A DNA stretch of 64,000 nucleotides from Lysobacter sp. Root494 (lineage in GTDB: Bacteria > Pseudomonadota > Gammaproteobacteria > Xanthomonadales > Xanthomonadaceae), in assembly GCF_001427225.1 (NCBI RefSeq), contig NZ_LMFH01000005.1, positions 181,668 through 245,667 of the forward strand. The letters are read 5' to 3'. The notes under the pieces are model-generated. The model was not told the DNA's origin. It worked only from the letters and a program-made list of their open reading frames with translations, and made no database searches. Position numbers and translations under genes: made by a program. Positions 17,807 to 26,973 of this stretch are shown here, piece by piece (position 1 is the first letter of the stretch; every line of letters begins with the position of its first letter).

Positions 17807-20800
17807 TGCGCGGCGCAGTGCAGTGAGGACAGGTTTTTGACTTCGTTCGCAGCATCGAAGCCTGCCTCGAGTGCAGGCGGAACGTGTGAGCGCAGCGCGG
17901 AAAGCGATTCGCAGGCGCGATCGGCGGCGCTTCGGGACGTGTCGTGGCCTGCAAGCTCCATGGCGGCGAGGGCATGGATGCGGAACGCACGGCCGTAATC
18001 ACCGCGGCGCAGCAGGGGTGCAGTGCTTCGATAGAGGTCCGAAGCGGACGTCTTTCCGCGCGAGGTGCCATTCGCCTCCAGCATCGCCTCCACCCATTCC
18101 AGGCGCAGCGGAACGTGTCCGAGCGCGGCTGTCGGCGCATCCAGTACGGAAGGATCGCCCGTGCCGTGGATCGCGACGCGAAGTTGCAGCTGGCGGATGC
18201 CTGAAGCGGAGGCGAACTGCCGCGCCTGTGCATGGGACCTGCTCGCAGCAGCGGTGTCCCCCCCGCGCGCTGCAAGCATGGATTCCAGCAATGCCGCGAT
18301 CCCGCGCTGTTCGCTCGACGATTGCGCGACGGCGCCGGCGAGACCCGTCAGCGCCTTGCGCGCATCGGTGTCGGCATGTACGGCCATCAATGCCTGCACA
18401 CGCAGCAGGCCGGCGTCGGCGCGGCCGCGCTGATCGTCGCGTTCGTGGAACAGCGCCTCGGCCTTTGCCGCCTGTGCGATGGCGTTGTCGATATGGCCCT
18501 GCTGCAGGTCGAGTTCGGCGAGGTTGCGGCGACTCACCGCGGCTTCCTCGAGCATCTGCTGCTGTTCGGCGGATCTGAGCGAGGCCTCCAGCTGCCGGCG
18601 CGCTTCGTTCCATTGTCCACGCGCGATCGCAAGCAGGCCGAGGTTCTGCTGCGTGCGGATCTTTCCGGTTTCGTCGCCAAGCCCGACGAACGCCGCGGCG
18701 GCCTGCACCAGGTAAGCCTGTGCATCGTCATACGCGCCGAGCTGGTATTGGGCGAAACCAATGTCGTTGAGTGCCTGCGCCGTGCCGGATTTTTCACCGA
18801 GCTGCTGCCAGGTCTGCAACGCGCGGCGGAAGTGGGCGAGGGCGGCAGGATAGTCGCCGCGCTCTTCCGCAAGGATGCCCTGTTCGTTCTCGACCGCGGC
18901 AAGGCCCGCCTGGTCGCCAAGCGCTGCGTGCAACTCGCCGGCCTGCTTCAGCGTGCTTGCGGCTTCATCGAAACGCCCGCGCTGGCTGAGGATATTGCCG
19001 AGGTTGCGCAGGCTCGTGGCCAGCCCGCGCTGATTGCCGACGACGCGTCGCAATTCCACCGCTTCGCGATACTGCTTTTCCGCTTCGGTGGTCTGGCCCA
19101 GGCGCGCATAGCCGATGCCGAGGGCATTCGTAGTTTCAGCCTGGCCATAGCGATTGCCGCTGCGCTTGTAGAGCACCAGGGCGCGCACGAGGTAATCGTC
19201 GACGGCCCGCTGCGCCTGTCCGGCAAGAATCGAGAACTTGCCCAGTTCGAACCATGCGCGTGCATCGTTCGGGTCGCGTGCGACGAGTTTCTGCAATGCA
19301 TCGATGGCGCCCTTGAAGCCGCCGCCTGCGCCGAGCGAGCGTGCGTAACCGAGTTCGGCGAAGGTGTCGTCCGGCGTTTCCGCGAGGCGCGCACGCCATT
19401 CGGCGGCCGCTGCGGGCGGATCGCCATCCAGCAGCGCGCGATCGGCACGGAAGCGGCGCTGCAGATATGGAGAGGAACGCGCTGCACGCAATCCGTGTTC
19501 GATCGCATCGTAGGCGTTGTCCATTTCGCCGATCGCCTGCGCGGTATCGGCCAGCAGCAGCCATGCCAGGGCGAAATCGGGTGCGTCGTCCGTCACCTTC
19601 CGCAATTGTTCGACCGCCTGTACCGGAGCGCTGTGCTGGCGTGCGAGCAGGGCGTTGCCGAATCCGTCCAGCAGCGACTGCATGCAGGCCGGCATGTGAT
19701 CGGCGTCCGTGTTGCCACATTGCGGAAATTCGAAGGGAATGGCCTGCCTTGCTCCGATCGAAGTGGCGAAGGCAGGTGCCTTCATCAGCGCGGCGAAGGC
19801 CGACAACGGGTCTTTTGCTTCGACCGTCAGTTCGGGTTGCGCGTTGCCATTGGCGCGCAGGGAAGCCTTTGCCTGCCAGCCCTTCGCCAATGGCTGCAGA
19901 TGGACCTGCAATACACGATCGGCGCCCACGACCCGCTGCACGGAAGCGGCATCGGGCATGACGGTGCCGGATGGATCGAGTTGTGCCAGGGCCTGCAGCG
20001 TGCGTTCGCCGTCGACGACGGCGACGCCGGGCACGTCGTAGAGGGTCCTCCGCAGCAACGATGCGAGTGCCGCCGCGCGTGCTTCGCTCACTGAATCCGC
20101 GGGCGCAGCCACTGGCATGACCAGCAGCCGATGCAGCGGCGCGATGTTGGCAACGCCTGCGGGCGGCGGCGTCGGGTGCGTATAACGCCATGCCGCAAAG
20201 CCGCCAGCCGCCAGGATCGCGACCGCAACAGCGGCCGCCAGGACCTGCATGCGGCCAGGCCTGAAATCCCGCGGCACCTCATGCGTGTCGATCGCGCGGA
20301 CCACGGCGTCGGCACTCTGCAGCCGATGCGAAGGTTGCACGCGCAAGAGGCGATCGGTAAGGCGAGCGAGCCACGCGGGCGTCTGCGGCTTCACCTGCGT
20401 CACCGGCGCAGGCGAGCGCAGCATGCGTTGCGCGAGGATTTCGCTGAGCGTGCCGCCCTGGAACGGCATCGCGCCGGTCAGCATTTCGTAGAGGATCAGG
20501 CCAAGCGCATAAAGATCGCTGCGCGCGTCGACCGGCTCGCCTCGTGCCTGTTCCGGCGAAAGATAGTCGGGCGTGCCGACGACCGCGCCCGATTGCGTGA
20601 GTCCATGGCTTGCGAGGGAGCGCGCGACGCCGAAATCGCTGATGTACGCGCTGCCCTCGCGATCGATCAGCACGTTGGCCGGCTTCAGGTCGCGGTGGAT
20701 CACGCCGCGTGCATGCGCGGCCGCGAGCCCTTCGGCGAGTTGTCGGGTGATGCGCGCGGCCACGTCGGGCGCCATCGCACCTTCGCGGTCGAGACGGCGA

Positions 20801-21132
20801 TCGAGGCCTTCGCCGTCGATGTAATCCATGCTGATCAGCCATTGCCCGTCGTGCTGGGCAAGGTCGTGGATCCGGACTACGCGCGGACTCGATACCTGCC
20901 GCGCCATCAGCAGTTCCTGGCGGAAACGCTCGAAAGCGTCGGCGCGCGCGGCGAGTTCAGGACGCAAGAGCTTCAGAGCGACCGGAACATCCAGCGCAAG
21001 GTCCGTAGCGCGATACACCACGCCCATGCCACCGATGCCGAGCACGGCCTCGATACGGAAACGCCCGGCTACAACGGTGCCGGGCGCGAGTTGTTGCTGG
21101 GCGTAGAGGCCGGTGGCGGTCGGTGCTGTCAC
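17803..21132 (-). CDS. Membrane Ser/Thr protein kinase with TPR repeats
   Basis: A 1109-residue protein. Residues about 20-290 are a Hanks-type kinase: glycine loop VLGIGGMGVVYRA, Lys in VALKLLRP, catalytic loop HRDLKPANVLI, DFG in ISDFGVARS, and SPEQARGEPVDARSDLYALG. A TM helix is at about 298-318 (LAAAVAVAILAAGGFAAW). Residues 330-490 form an extracytoplasmic domain of unknown fold. From about 500 to 880 there are about nine TPR-like helical repeats (FAELGYARSLGAGGGFKGAI, ANALGIGYARLGQTTEAEKQ and similar). It overlaps both neighbours by four bases. The protein probably phosphorylates partners in response to a periplasmic cue sensed by the TPR region. Confidence 0.93.
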   Translation of the reverse strand: MTAPTATGLYAQQQLAPGTVVAGRFRIEAVLGIGGMGVVYRATDLALDVPVALKLLRPELAARADAFERFRQELLMARQVSSPRVVRIHDLAQHDGQWLISMDYIDGEGLDRRLDREGAMAPDVAARITRQLAEGLAAAHARGVIHRDLKPANVLIDREGSAYISDFGVARSLASHGLTQSGAVVGTPDYLSPEQARGEPVDARSDLYALGLILYEMLTGAMPFQGGTLSEILAQRMLRSPAPVTQVKPQTPAWLARLTDRLLRVQPSHRLQSADAVVRAIDTHEVPRDFRPGRMQVLAAAVAVAILAAGGFAAWRYTHPTPPPAGVANIAPLHRLLVMPVAAPADSVSEARAAALASLLRRTLYDVPGVAVVDGERTLQALAQLDPSGTVMPDAASVQRVVGADRVLQVHLQPLAKGWQAKASLRANGNAQPELTVEAKDPLSAFAALMKAPAFATSIGARQAIPFEFPQCGNTDADHMPACMQSLLDGFGNALLARQHSAPVQAVEQLRKVTDDAPDFALAWLLLADTAQAIGEMDNAYDAIEHGLRAARSSPYLQRRFRADRALLDGDPPAAAAEWRARLAETPDDTFAELGYARSLGAGGGFKGAIDALQKLVARDPNDARAWFELGKFSILAGQAQRAVDDYLVRALVLYKRSGNRYGQAETTNALGIGYARLGQTTEAEKQYREAVELRRVVGNQRGLATSLRNLGNILSQRGRFDEAASTLKQAGELHAALGDQAGLAAVENEQGILAEERGDYPAALAHFRRALQTWQQLGEKSGTAQALNDIGFAQYQLGAYDDAQAYLVQAAAAFVGLGDETGKIRTQQNLGLLAIARGQWNEARRQLEASLRSAEQQQMLEEAAVSRRNLAELDLQQGHIDNAIAQAAKAEALFHERDDQRGRADAGLLRVQALMAVHADTDARKALTGLAGAVAQSSSEQRGIAALLESMLAARGGDTAAASRSHAQARQFASASGIRQLQLRVAIHGTGDPSVLDAPTAALGHVPLRLEWVEAMLEANGTSRGKTSASDLYRSTAPLLRRGDYGRAFRIHALAAMELAGHDTSRSAADRACESLSALRSHVPPALEAGFDAANEVKNLSSLHCAAQ

Positions 21133-22037
21133 GGCGAAGCCCCCGAGGCAGCGGCATCGGCCTGGCTGCCCACGATCGTCTGCCAGCGCGGCGCATCATC
21201 GATCGAGCGCATCGCGCGTTGGGCGAGCAGGTAAAGCGTCGCGCTCTCGGCGAACGCCGCGAGCAGTTCGAGATCGAAGCTGGTGATCGGTTCACCCTGA
21301 TCCCCGGGAGCGTTGCGCCGGTCCGCGTACACGGCGCCGAAGACCTCTCGTCCGTCCGATAGCGGCAGGCACACCAGCGTCGTGATGCCACCCGCGATCA
21401 CCGAGCCGCGCGACGCCAGCCAGGCTTCGCTGCCGATATCGTTGACTACCAGCGGCCTGCCGCTCGTCAATGCCCGCTGTACGGCACTTACGCTGCCCGA
21501 AAAAGCACGCGAGCCGATTTCGTCGGCATCCATGTCGAGACTGGCCTGTACGGTGAAGTCGCCGATCCCCGGATCGGTCAGTAACAGGAAACCCCGGCTG
21601 CACCCGGCCAGTTCGACCACGCCATTGAGCACGCGCGCCGGCAGGGATTCGCGCTGGGTCTCGCCGTGCACCCGCCTCGTGAGCAGTTGCGAGAGTTCCC
21701 GTCGTTGCGAAAGGCGCTCCCGCATCGCGGCGGCCTGCTGCGCATTGAAGCAACTGAAGTCGCAGAAGCTGTCGCCCAGGCGCAGCCAGCAGTGGTCTGG
21801 AAGCGGGTGGTCGCTGATGGCGATGCCGTCGACGAAACTGCCGTTCTTGCTTCCGAGGTCGCGCAGGTGCCAGCGCTCGCCCTCGCGATACAGCTCGGCG
21901 TGCTGGCGGGAAACGGAAGGATGGTCGATGACGAGATCGCAGTCCGCATCACGGCCTACGCGCAGCCGTTCGCCGGGTTGCAACCATCGGCTTACGGCAG
22001 CGGCGTCGGGTGGATACGCAATCAGACGGGCCTGCAT
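21129..22037 (-). CDS. FHA domain and GAF domain protein
   Basis: A 302-residue cytoplasmic protein. The FHA domain (about 20-95) has the phosphothreonine-binding signature: LRVGRDADCDLVIDHPSVSRQHAELYRE, then LRDLGSKNGSFVDG. The GAF domain is at about 130-285 (RVLNGVVELAGCSRGFLLLTD, LVCLPLSDGREVFGAVYADR). It is the first gene of the operon and overlaps the Ser/Thr kinase start by four bases. FHA domains bind phosphothreonine, so it is a likely substrate or scaffold of that kinase, with the GAF domain sensing a ligand or contributing to dimerisation. Confidence 0.92.
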   Translation of the reverse strand: MQARLIAYPPDAAAVSRWLQPGERLRVGRDADCDLVIDHPSVSRQHAELYREGERWHLRDLGSKNGSFVDGIAISDHPLPDHCWLRLGDSFCDFSCFNAQQAAAMRERLSQRRELSQLLTRRVHGETQRESLPARVLNGVVELAGCSRGFLLLTDPGIGDFTVQASLDMDADEIGSRAFSGSVSAVQRALTSGRPLVVNDIGSEAWLASRGSVIAGGITTLVCLPLSDGREVFGAVYADRRNAPGDQGEPITSFDLELLAAFAESATLYLLAQRAMRSIDDAPRWQTIVGSQADAAASGASP

Positions 22038-22146
22038 GGCCGCATCTTAGCGTGCGTGAATGATTTCCCCAGGCCCCAGGGAAGCCGGGCCGGACCGCAA
22101 ATCGGCCGGGCCGTGCCATTCGCTCCAGACGTGTTGTCCGGAGCGC

Positions 22147-23028
22147 CTACTGACCGAAGTCGCGCAGGTAGGCGACGCTGAAGCCCAGCGAGTTGATACC
22201 CGCGACCAGCTGGCCAGCCTGGTTTTCGACATCGCGGGTCGCGCGCCACTCGTTGGCGATGAACTGGCCAGCCCGATCCTGCACGCGGCTGCGGAAGTCG
22301 TCGATGGCTTCGATGGCGCCGGCATGGTCGGCGTCGTCGATTGCGGCTTCGGCCTGGTTCAGCGCGGCATTGAGCGGCCCGCGTTCGTTGATCGGCAACG
22401 CATCGATCTGCGTGCGCAGCAAGGCAATCTTCTCGTCGATTACCGAGCTGGTACTGCGCAGGTCGACCAGGATCAGGAACTGCGAGAACCCGCCATAAGT
22501 AGTGCGAGCGCGCACGCTGCCCTGGGCGATTTCATCCGTCACATCGTGGAACGCGCCACCGAGCGGCGCCTTGAACACGCGGAAGGAACTGCCGACAGAG
22601 TACGGCAGTGCATGCGTGTGGATTTCCATGCGACCGGTACCGCGGAAGCTCAGGCCACCGGTCGCCGGTGGCTCGATGGTAAGCATCATGGGCAGCGCGG
22701 ACGTCAGCGTGGTGAGCGTCGAGCCGGGCAGGCGTGCGAGCAGCGCGGGATCGGATACGTCGACGATCCGTGCGGAAGCACCGAGGCTGGCCGGACTCAA
22801 TCCGGTCGCATCCTGGAAATCGAGGCTGACCTCGGCGATCGGACTCGACGAGGCACCGATGGAGATGTCCGCGTGGTTGCCGGCCGCCGTGACCGAAACG
22901 GGCAGGGTAGCGGAAGAAGACGGGGCGACTTGTGCGATCGCGAACGGTGCGCAGGCAAGCAGGACCAGGGCGGAGAGTGAGCGGACGATCCGGGGAAAAC
23001 GATTCGAGCCAGCATTCATGGGAAACAA
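22147..23028 (-). CDS. Secreted protein of unknown function
   Basis: I do not recognise this 293-residue protein. It has a clear signal peptide (SLSALVLLACAPFAIAQ, cleavage about residue 33). The first half is beta-rich (LPVSVTAAGNHADISIGASSS) with a Ser/Ala/Thr-rich composition. The second half is helical (IDEKIALLRTQIDALPINERGPLNAALNQA), ending in VENQAGQLVAGINSLGFSVAYLRDFG. It is probably periplasmic or exported. It lies 109 bp before the FHA-GAF gene on the same strand and diverges from the subtilase gene. Either MFPMNAG or the internal MNAG may be the start. Confidence 0.78.
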   Translation of the reverse strand: MFPMNAGSNRFPRIVRSLSALVLLACAPFAIAQVAPSSSATLPVSVTAAGNHADISIGASSSPIAEVSLDFQDATGLSPASLGASARIVDVSDPALLARLPGSTLTTLTSALPMMLTIEPPATGGLSFRGTGRMEIHTHALPYSVGSSFRVFKAPLGGAFHDVTDEIAQGSVRARTTYGGFSQFLILVDLRSTSSVIDEKIALLRTQIDALPINERGPLNAALNQAEAAIDDADHAGAIEAIDDFRSRVQDRAGQFIANEWRATRDVENQAGQLVAGINSLGFSVAYLRDFGQ

Positions 23029-23388
23029 CTCCGTCTACGATCATCCCAACGATCCGACTCCTTTCGTCTCGTTCGCGGCACGATGCCGCACGTTTCTGGA
23101 TAGCCAACACGGCGCAGCTTACGTGGGCCGCCGCCCATGGTCTGTAGGGGTTTTCACTTAGCTTGAGCAGCCGTTCAGCGGTTGGATCCCGCCTCATCGG
23201 TGCGGGCCACGACGGCGCAAGGCATCGTGTGGAGAGCGTGACAGGGCCGTCAATGCCCTGTGATGGCGAGACAGGATGGGGTTTTTCCCTCTCGCTTCAT
23301 GGTGGCTTATCCCGATGTGCGAAGCCGGGTAATGAGCAAACGATACGGGAGGGCTCCCATCCCGGGAGCGTTCCGGAGAAATTCCGCC
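23029..23388. other. 360-bp divergent intergenic region
   Basis: No gene is supported here. It must hold the promoters of both the secreted-protein gene on the left and the subtilase gene on the right. A hairpin ACAGGGC/GCCCTGT lies around 23240-23262 and a GGGAG-rich palindrome (GGGCTCCCATCCCGGGAG) just before the subtilase ribosome binding site. I checked it against the c-di-GMP-I riboswitch pattern and found no match. Confidence 0.5.
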
Positions 23389-25899
23389 ATGCCGCATCGC
23401 GCTTTCCATCATCACCGCAGCCTCAGGATGAGTGCCCTGGCCGCCGGCCTTCTTGCCAGCGGCATTGCTCTGGCCGACGCCCATCTCGATCCTGCGCTGT
23501 TGTCGAAGCTGCAGGCGGCCGGGTCCGCAGACGAACTGCAGATCGTCATCAGCTACCAGCAATCGGTTCCGGTGACGCCGGGCCAGGTCGCGGCGCTGAA
23601 GTCGCTCGGCATCGACAAGGGCGTCACCATGCGCAGCTTGCCGATCGCCGGTGCGCTCGCCACCCCCACGGAGATCCGCGCGCTGGCGCAACGCGACGAC
23701 GTGGCTTCGATCTACTTCAACGCACCGCTGCGCTACTACAACCAGGAAGCACGCGAGATCACCAGCGTCGCGCGCGCCCAGGCCAATCCCGGCGACTACA
23801 ACCGCGCGCTGCCGTTCAGTGGCAAGGGCGTCACGGTGCTGGTCAACGACTCCGGCGTTGATGCCACGCACGAAGACCTGAAGTTCGGCGAGCACGTCGT
23901 GCAGAACGTGCTCGGTGCGCAGAACATCCTCGCCGAACTTGCGACCGAATTCGCGCCGGGTATCGTGCCGGTCACCTATCTGGAAGGTGTTCCCAATACC
24001 GATCTGGGTTCCGGACACGGCACGCATTGCGCCGGCATCGTCGGCGGCACCGGCGAGCGTTCCAACGGCCTGTATCGTGGCGTCGCTCCCGGCGCCGACA
24101 TCGTGGGTTATGGCTCGGGCGCGGTGCTGCTCGTGCTCGACGCCGTCGGTGGTCTCGATTACGCCGCGACCAACCAGTTCAGCTATCGCAATACCATCCG
24201 CGTCACCAGCAACTCGTGGGGCAGTTCCGGTCCGTTCGATCCGAGCAATCCGGTCAACATCGCGACTTATGAGCTGTACAAGCGCGGCATCGTCAGCGTC
24301 TTCGCCGCCGGCAACGACGGTCCGGGCGAAGACACGCACAACCCGTACGCGCAGGCGCCGTGGGTGATCTCGGTCGGCGCGGGCGAGAAGGACGGTGTGC
24401 TCACCAGCTTCTCTTCGCGCGGCAAGCGCGGTGAATCCGGCAGCTTCACGATGTCCGACGGACGCACCTGGACCTACGTCAACGAACCCACCGTGGTCGG
24501 ACCCGGCGTCGACATCGTGTCCACGCGCGATCCGCTGGGCGCATTGCCGCCGCTGGAAGCGCAACACGACGCAGAAACGCTGCCCGCCCAATACCTGCCG
24601 TTCTACACGCACATGAGCGGCACCTCGATGGCGACGCCGCACGTCGCCGGCATCGTGGCCCTGATGCTCGAAGCCAATCCGAACCTCACGCCCGCGCAGG
24701 TAAGCGACATCCTCAAGCGCACCTCGACCAACATGACCGGCCGCCTGGCATGGGAAGCCGGCGCGGGCCACGTCAACGCATACGCCGCGCTCGCTGAAGC
24801 TTCGGGCACGCGTAGCGGTTGGGGCGCGACGGTCAATTCGTTGCTGACGTTCAACAGCAATGCGTTGCTCGTCGCCGGTCCTCCGAACCTGCCTTTCTCG
24901 GTCGACTTCATGCCCGTCGGCACGTTGCAGGACTTCACTTTCGAAGTCGGCAGCGATATCGCCTGGGTCGCGGCGCGCGCGGTGATCGGCGAGAACACGC
25001 TCGCGATCGCGCTGGTCGATCCGGACGGCAACCGTTACGGGTCCGCGATTGCACTGCCCGTGCTCGGCGACACCGTCACCACCGGCGCCCCCGGCAAGCC
25101 AGGCACATGGAGGCTGCAGGTGCGCGGCGTTGGCAGTGTTTCCGGCGTTGCGCTGGATCCGCTGAAAGTCAGCAACGGCTACGGACTGCCGGGCACCGTC
25201 ACCGGTGACATCAGTTTCCTCAAGAGCGGCGGCTACACCGGCATGGGCGATGTCGGTAATCATCCGGCGCGCCAGGCGATCGAGTTTGCCGTCGCGAACC
25301 GCCTGGTGGACGGTTACAGCGACAAGCAGTTCCGTCCCGACCAGATCCTGCGCCGCAGCGAGATGGCGCGTTACGTGGTGATGGGGGCGAACGTGCGCCA
25401 GTCGCTTCCGTTCAACGGCAAGCCCAGCTTCACCGATCTGTCGGCGAGCGATCCGGCGTATCCGTTCGCCGAAGCTGCGATTGGCAAGGGCGCACCGCTG
25501 CGCGACCTGAGCAATTCGCACGACGGTGTGATGGGCCTGCTCAATGGCCAGTTCCGGCCGGGCGACTACGTGACCCGCGTGAGCCTCGCGTACTCGCTGG
25601 TGCAGGCGATGGGGCTGCAGAACGAGGCGCGTTCCTTCAGCGGCGACCTCACCGCGTTCTACGAAGGCCGGCGCATTCCGCTCGAAGATGCAGGCGCGAT
25701 CCCGGCCAGCCTGCGCGGCTATGTCCAGTTCGCACTCGACCAGGGCCTGATCAATGCCCGTTTCACCGTGACCCAGGGGCGATACGACCTGCAGCCCACG
25801 CTGCACGCGTACTTCGATCCGGCCAGGACGGTGACGCGTGCCGCCTACGCGGTCGCCGCAGGGCGTTATCTCTCCGCGTACCGCGCGGCGGAAGACTGA
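23389..25899 (+). CDS. Secreted subtilisin-family (S8) serine protease with C-terminal SLH-like repeats
   Basis: An 836-residue exported protease. The signal peptide is at about 1-30 (ALAAGLLASGIALADA), followed by a propeptide-like region to about 130. The catalytic triad is Asp154 (VLVNDSGVDATHEDL), His210 (GSGHGTHCAGIVGG) and Ser413 (HMSGTSMATPHVAGI); the oxyanion Asn is in TSNSWGSSG. From about 630 come segments like S-layer homology repeats (AIEFAVANRLVDGYSDKQFRPDQILRRSEMARYV), repeated at least twice more. Such repeats bind cell-wall polymers in Gram-positive bacteria and are uncommon in proteobacterial proteases. The ATG at 23389 follows CCGGAGAAATTCC. Transcription ends at the terminator at 25962-25992. 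Confidence 0.93.
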   Translation: MPHRAFHHHRSLRMSALAAGLLASGIALADAHLDPALLSKLQAAGSADELQIVISYQQSVPVTPGQVAALKSLGIDKGVTMRSLPIAGALATPTEIRALAQRDDVASIYFNAPLRYYNQEAREITSVARAQANPGDYNRALPFSGKGVTVLVNDSGVDATHEDLKFGEHVVQNVLGAQNILAELATEFAPGIVPVTYLEGVPNTDLGSGHGTHCAGIVGGTGERSNGLYRGVAPGADIVGYGSGAVLLVLDAVGGLDYAATNQFSYRNTIRVTSNSWGSSGPFDPSNPVNIATYELYKRGIVSVFAAGNDGPGEDTHNPYAQAPWVISVGAGEKDGVLTSFSSRGKRGESGSFTMSDGRTWTYVNEPTVVGPGVDIVSTRDPLGALPPLEAQHDAETLPAQYLPFYTHMSGTSMATPHVAGIVALMLEANPNLTPAQVSDILKRTSTNMTGRLAWEAGAGHVNAYAALAEASGTRSGWGATVNSLLTFNSNALLVAGPPNLPFSVDFMPVGTLQDFTFEVGSDIAWVAARAVIGENTLAIALVDPDGNRYGSAIALPVLGDTVTTGAPGKPGTWRLQVRGVGSVSGVALDPLKVSNGYGLPGTVTGDISFLKSGGYTGMGDVGNHPARQAIEFAVANRLVDGYSDKQFRPDQILRRSEMARYVVMGANVRQSLPFNGKPSFTDLSASDPAYPFAEAAIGKGAPLRDLSNSHDGVMGLLNGQFRPGDYVTRVSLAYSLVQAMGLQNEARSFSGDLTAFYEGRRIPLEDAGAIPASLRGYVQFALDQGLINARFTVTQGRYDLQPTLHAYFDPARTVTRAAYAVAAGRYLSAYRAAED

Positions 25900-25961
25900 G
25901 GGAATCGTGCCCGACATGGTCCGGTAAATGCCGGGCCATGTTCTTCCAGGCCTGGAAAAAC

Positions 25962-25992
25962 AAAAGCCCGCAAATTCTGCGGGCTTTTTTTC
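25962..25992 (+). terminator. Terminator of the subtilase gene
   Basis: The stem AAAAGCCCGC/GCGGGCTTTT with a 7-nt loop is followed by a run of T. The strong intrinsic terminator lies 62 bp after the protease stop and just before the convergent tRNA gene, which it may also serve. Confidence 0.92.
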
Positions 25993-26000
25993 TTGAACAA

Positions 26001-26076
26001 TGGTGGCCGGGGAGGGAATCGAACCCCCGACACGGGGATTTTCAATCCCCTGCTCTACCAACTGAGCTACCCGGCC
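26001..26076 (-). tRNA. pheT-tRNA: tRNA-Phe (anticodon GAA)
   Basis: The minus strand reads GGCCGGGTAGCTCAGTTGGT at its 5' end, has the anticodon stem-loop GGGGATTGAAAATCCCC with anticodon GAA, the T-arm GGGGGTTCGATTCCC, and ends in an encoded CCA. The acceptor stem GGCCGGG/CCCGGCC pairs fully and the length is 76 nt. Identity follows from the anticodon. Confidence 0.97.
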
Positions 26077-26242
26077 GGATCACAAGCCGGTGGTGCGGCC
26101 GTGAAAGAAGCGAAATGATACGGGCCGGCCGCGCCTCTGGCAAGCCGGATCGGCGCTGAACGTGAAATCCCGCGGGCCTTCCGGGCATTTCCGCGCGGCG
26201 CATGATGGCGAAAACCCACATGCCGTCAGGCAGGAGCCCGTA

Positions 26243-26692
26243 ATGAAATTCCTGCAAATCACGTTCGGCGCGCTTGTGACTGGCGCGCTCTCGTTGACCG
26301 CCTGCGCTACCGACCGCATGACCGACAACGAGAAGCTCGCCCTCTATCGCGCCCATGCGGCAGCACCAGTGCAGAGCTTCCGTTACCTCAACCGCATCGA
26401 CGGCTGGACGCCACTCGGCGATTCGGCGGTTGCGATCTGGACCCGCCCCAACGAGGCCTATCTGCTCGAAGTCGACAGCCCCTGTCCCGACCTCGACTTC
26501 GCGCAGGCCATAGGTCTGACCAGCCAGTTCGGCATCGTGTATTCGCGATTCGACAAGGTGATCCCGCGCACGGGTACGGGTGGTCCCGAACCGATGCCGT
26601 GCCACATCCGGCAGATCCGGCCGCTCGACGTGAAGGCGCTCAAGTCGGCCGAGAAGGACATTCGCCGTCAGCGCGAGGAAGCCAGTGGCTGA
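26243..26692 (+). CDS. Small exported protein, possible lipoprotein
   Basis: A 149-residue protein with an N-terminal signal sequence MKFLQITFGALVTGALSLTAC. The Cys after LTA fits a lipobox. The mature part has two more Cys residues (VDSPCPDL and EPMPCHIRQIRPLD) that could form a disulfide. The motif YLNRIDGWTPLGDSAVAIWTRPNEAYLLEV suggests a family I have seen in Xanthomonadales as a domain of unknown function; this is not certain. It starts at the ATG after CAGGAGCCCGTA. The neighbours are tRNA-Phe and yggX, neither of which tells its role. Confidence 0.8.
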   Translation: MKFLQITFGALVTGALSLTACATDRMTDNEKLALYRAHAAAPVQSFRYLNRIDGWTPLGDSAVAIWTRPNEAYLLEVDSPCPDLDFAQAIGLTSQFGIVYSRFDKVIPRTGTGGPEPMPCHIRQIRPLDVKALKSAEKDIRRQREEASG

Positions 26693-26698
26693 GCTGCG

Positions 26699-26971
26699 CT
26701 AATCCGCCGGCGGCACGTAGCCGGCGGGCTTCTCTGCATTGCGGCCGAAGAGGAATTTCTGCATCTCGCCTTCGAGGAAGGCGCGGTGTTCCGGGTTCAT
26801 CGGCGAGAGGCGGTTCTCGTTGATCAGCATGGTCTGGTGCGCGAGCCACTTCGCCCACGCGGTCCTGCCGATGTTCGCGAACACGCGCTTGCCCAGCTCA
26901 CCGGGCCACGGCACGAAGTCGAGGCCTTCGGTTTCGCGTTGTTCGTATTCGCAGAAAACGGTTCGGGCCAT
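26699..26971 (-). CDS. yggX: Fe(II)-trafficking / oxidative damage protection protein YggX
   Basis: A 90-residue protein, the normal length of the family, starting [19 protein letters not shown] and with the conserved Cys7 and the segment [39 protein letters not shown]. In enterics it protects iron-sulfur clusters from oxidants. It begins 2 bp after mutY ends, so it is co-transcribed with mutY and ftsY; the yggX-mutY pairing is conserved and makes sense because MutY carries a 4Fe-4S cluster. Confidence 0.95.
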   Translation of the reverse strand: MARTVFCEYEQRETEGLDFVPWPGELGKRVFANIGRTAWAKWLAHQTMLINENRLSPMNPEHRAFLEGEMQKFLFGRNAEKPAGYVPPAD

Positions 26972-26973
26972 CG

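Noticed and set aside
23160..23388. A c-di-GMP riboswitch before the subtilase gene
   Set aside because: Some GGG-rich hairpins are present, but the conserved core sequences and order of the GEMM motif are not.
23194..26061. A 955-codon minus-strand open frame
   Set aside because: It is antisense to the subtilase gene, whose catalytic triad is intact, and contains no recognisable domain.
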